A stretch of 5,007 nucleotides of DNA from Treponema sp. (GTDB taxonomy: Bacteria > Spirochaetota > Spirochaetia > Treponematales > Breznakiellaceae), in the NCBI GenBank assembly GCA_031289935.1, contig JAITON010000095.1, forward strand, positions 1 through 5,007, given 5' to 3'. Of this stretch, positions 4,791 to 5,007 are shown piece by piece. Position numbers and translations under genes: made by a program. Position 1 is the stretch's first letter. Each line of letters opens with the position of its first letter. Below the pieces are notes generated by a model that saw nothing but the letters and a program-made list of their open reading frames with translations, ran no database searches and was not told where the DNA came from.

Positions 4791-5007
4791 ATGTTAACGG
4801 CACAAAGTTTTGAACAAAACAGCGTAAACCCGGCCACTGGCCACTATAGTCTAGTTTGCGCAATGCAATCCGGTAGGATTGCACGCAAACTCGACCGCAA
4901 TCCGGCAACGCCGGATAACACCGGCAGGATGTCCCCTATGAGCCAGGCAGGTTATGCGAACCCCCTGAGCGGCCCGTTGAATGTCCCCGATAGCCCGGCA
5001 ACGCCGT
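4791..5007 (+). CDS. Hypothetical protein, N-terminal part; open at window end
   Basis: The frame from ATG 4791 has no stop over 72 codons and runs off the window. It starts MLTAQSFEQNSVNPATGHYS. There is no signal peptide or membrane segment. The S-V-N-P-A-T-G-x-Y-S-L stretch (residues 11-21) vaguely recalls the opening of large RHS/YD-repeat or toxin-complex-like proteins, where an N-(P/x)-x-T-G-x-(Y/F) phrase precedes the first repeats; this is a weak analogy. The following residues (25-72) are rich in Pro, Asn, Ser and Gly, carry 'PATP' twice (38-41 and 69-72), and are encoded by palindromic DNA. The start at 4791 is supported by promoter position rather than a ribosome-binding site. An alternative ATG at 4938 has GGCAGG (4923-4928) nine bases upstream; if that is used, 4791-4937 would be a structured leader. 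Function not recognised. Confidence 0.55.
   Translation, partial: MLTAQSFEQNSVNPATGHYSLVCAMQSGRIARKLDRNPATPDNTGRMSPMSQAGYANPLSGPLNVPDSPATP
4854..4890. repeat. Imperfect palindrome in the right-edge ORF
   Basis: GTTTGCG (4854-4860) and CGCAAAC (4884-4890) form the outer stem; TGCAATCC (4864-4871) and GGATTGCA (4876-4883) form the inner stem around a GGTA loop. The only interruption is a three-base bulge (CAA, 4861-4863) on the left side. That is 15 paired positions, far more than expected by chance in coding DNA. GCAATCCGG occurs again at 4897-4905, linking it to the next palindrome. Confidence 0.85.
4900..4916. repeat. Perfect short palindrome, with a competing hairpin
   Basis: ATCCGGC (4900-4906) and GCCGGAT (4910-4916) pair perfectly around AAC. 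The right arm can instead pair onward: GCCGG (4910-4914) with CCGGC (4921-4925) around ATAACA, so the two hairpins exclude each other. The 12-bp core CCGGCAACGCCG (4902-4913) recurs at 4995-5006 in the same reading frame. Confidence 0.75.

Overview
The window looks like spirochaete chromosome, most like a Treponema of the termite-gut type. This is an inference from the L-F-S-C lipobox, the aromatic-ended outer-membrane barrel, the GC-rich coding style and consensus sigma-70 promoters. No species marker such as rRNA is present. It falls into two parts of different character.

Positions 1 to about 890 are AT-richer and look like a decayed accessory island. At the left edge, on the minus strand, lie the first 13 codons of a gene whose product begins with the K-I-E-W-T-D-x-T-W signature of the phage Gp37/Gp68 (DUF5131, 'three-Cys-motif') family. 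It overlaps by ATGA the 3' end of an upstream gene that reads like the C-terminus of its usual neighbour, the three-Cys-motif partner TcmP. That tcmP is only a tail: it stops at a nested palindrome (225-270), which is followed by a second stem-loop (290-324). Next come a 73-codon antitoxin-like gene on the plus strand (399-620) with no toxin beside it, and on the minus strand a 21-codon mini-ORF (694-759) that looks like the two ends of a DUF4160 gene joined by an internal deletion. Positions 621-693 and 760-890 hold no other gene I can support.

Positions 891-4715 are ordinary GC-rich coding sequence. A consensus promoter drives a 227-aa secreted outer-membrane beta-barrel protein with a 15-bp tandem repeat near its N-terminus. 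A second consensus promoter drives a 972-aa PqqL-type M16 zinc metallopeptidase with a lipoprotein signal. A rho-independent terminator (4676-4715) closes that unit. The two envelope genes point the same way but each has its own promoter, so a shared role at the cell envelope is plausible but unproven.

From 4756 a third consensus promoter leads into an ORF (4791 onward) that is still open at the window end. Its early part carries dense palindromes. Both this promoter and that of the M16 gene place the -10 box six bases before the ATG, with no Shine-Dalgarno site between, which predicts leaderless mRNAs.
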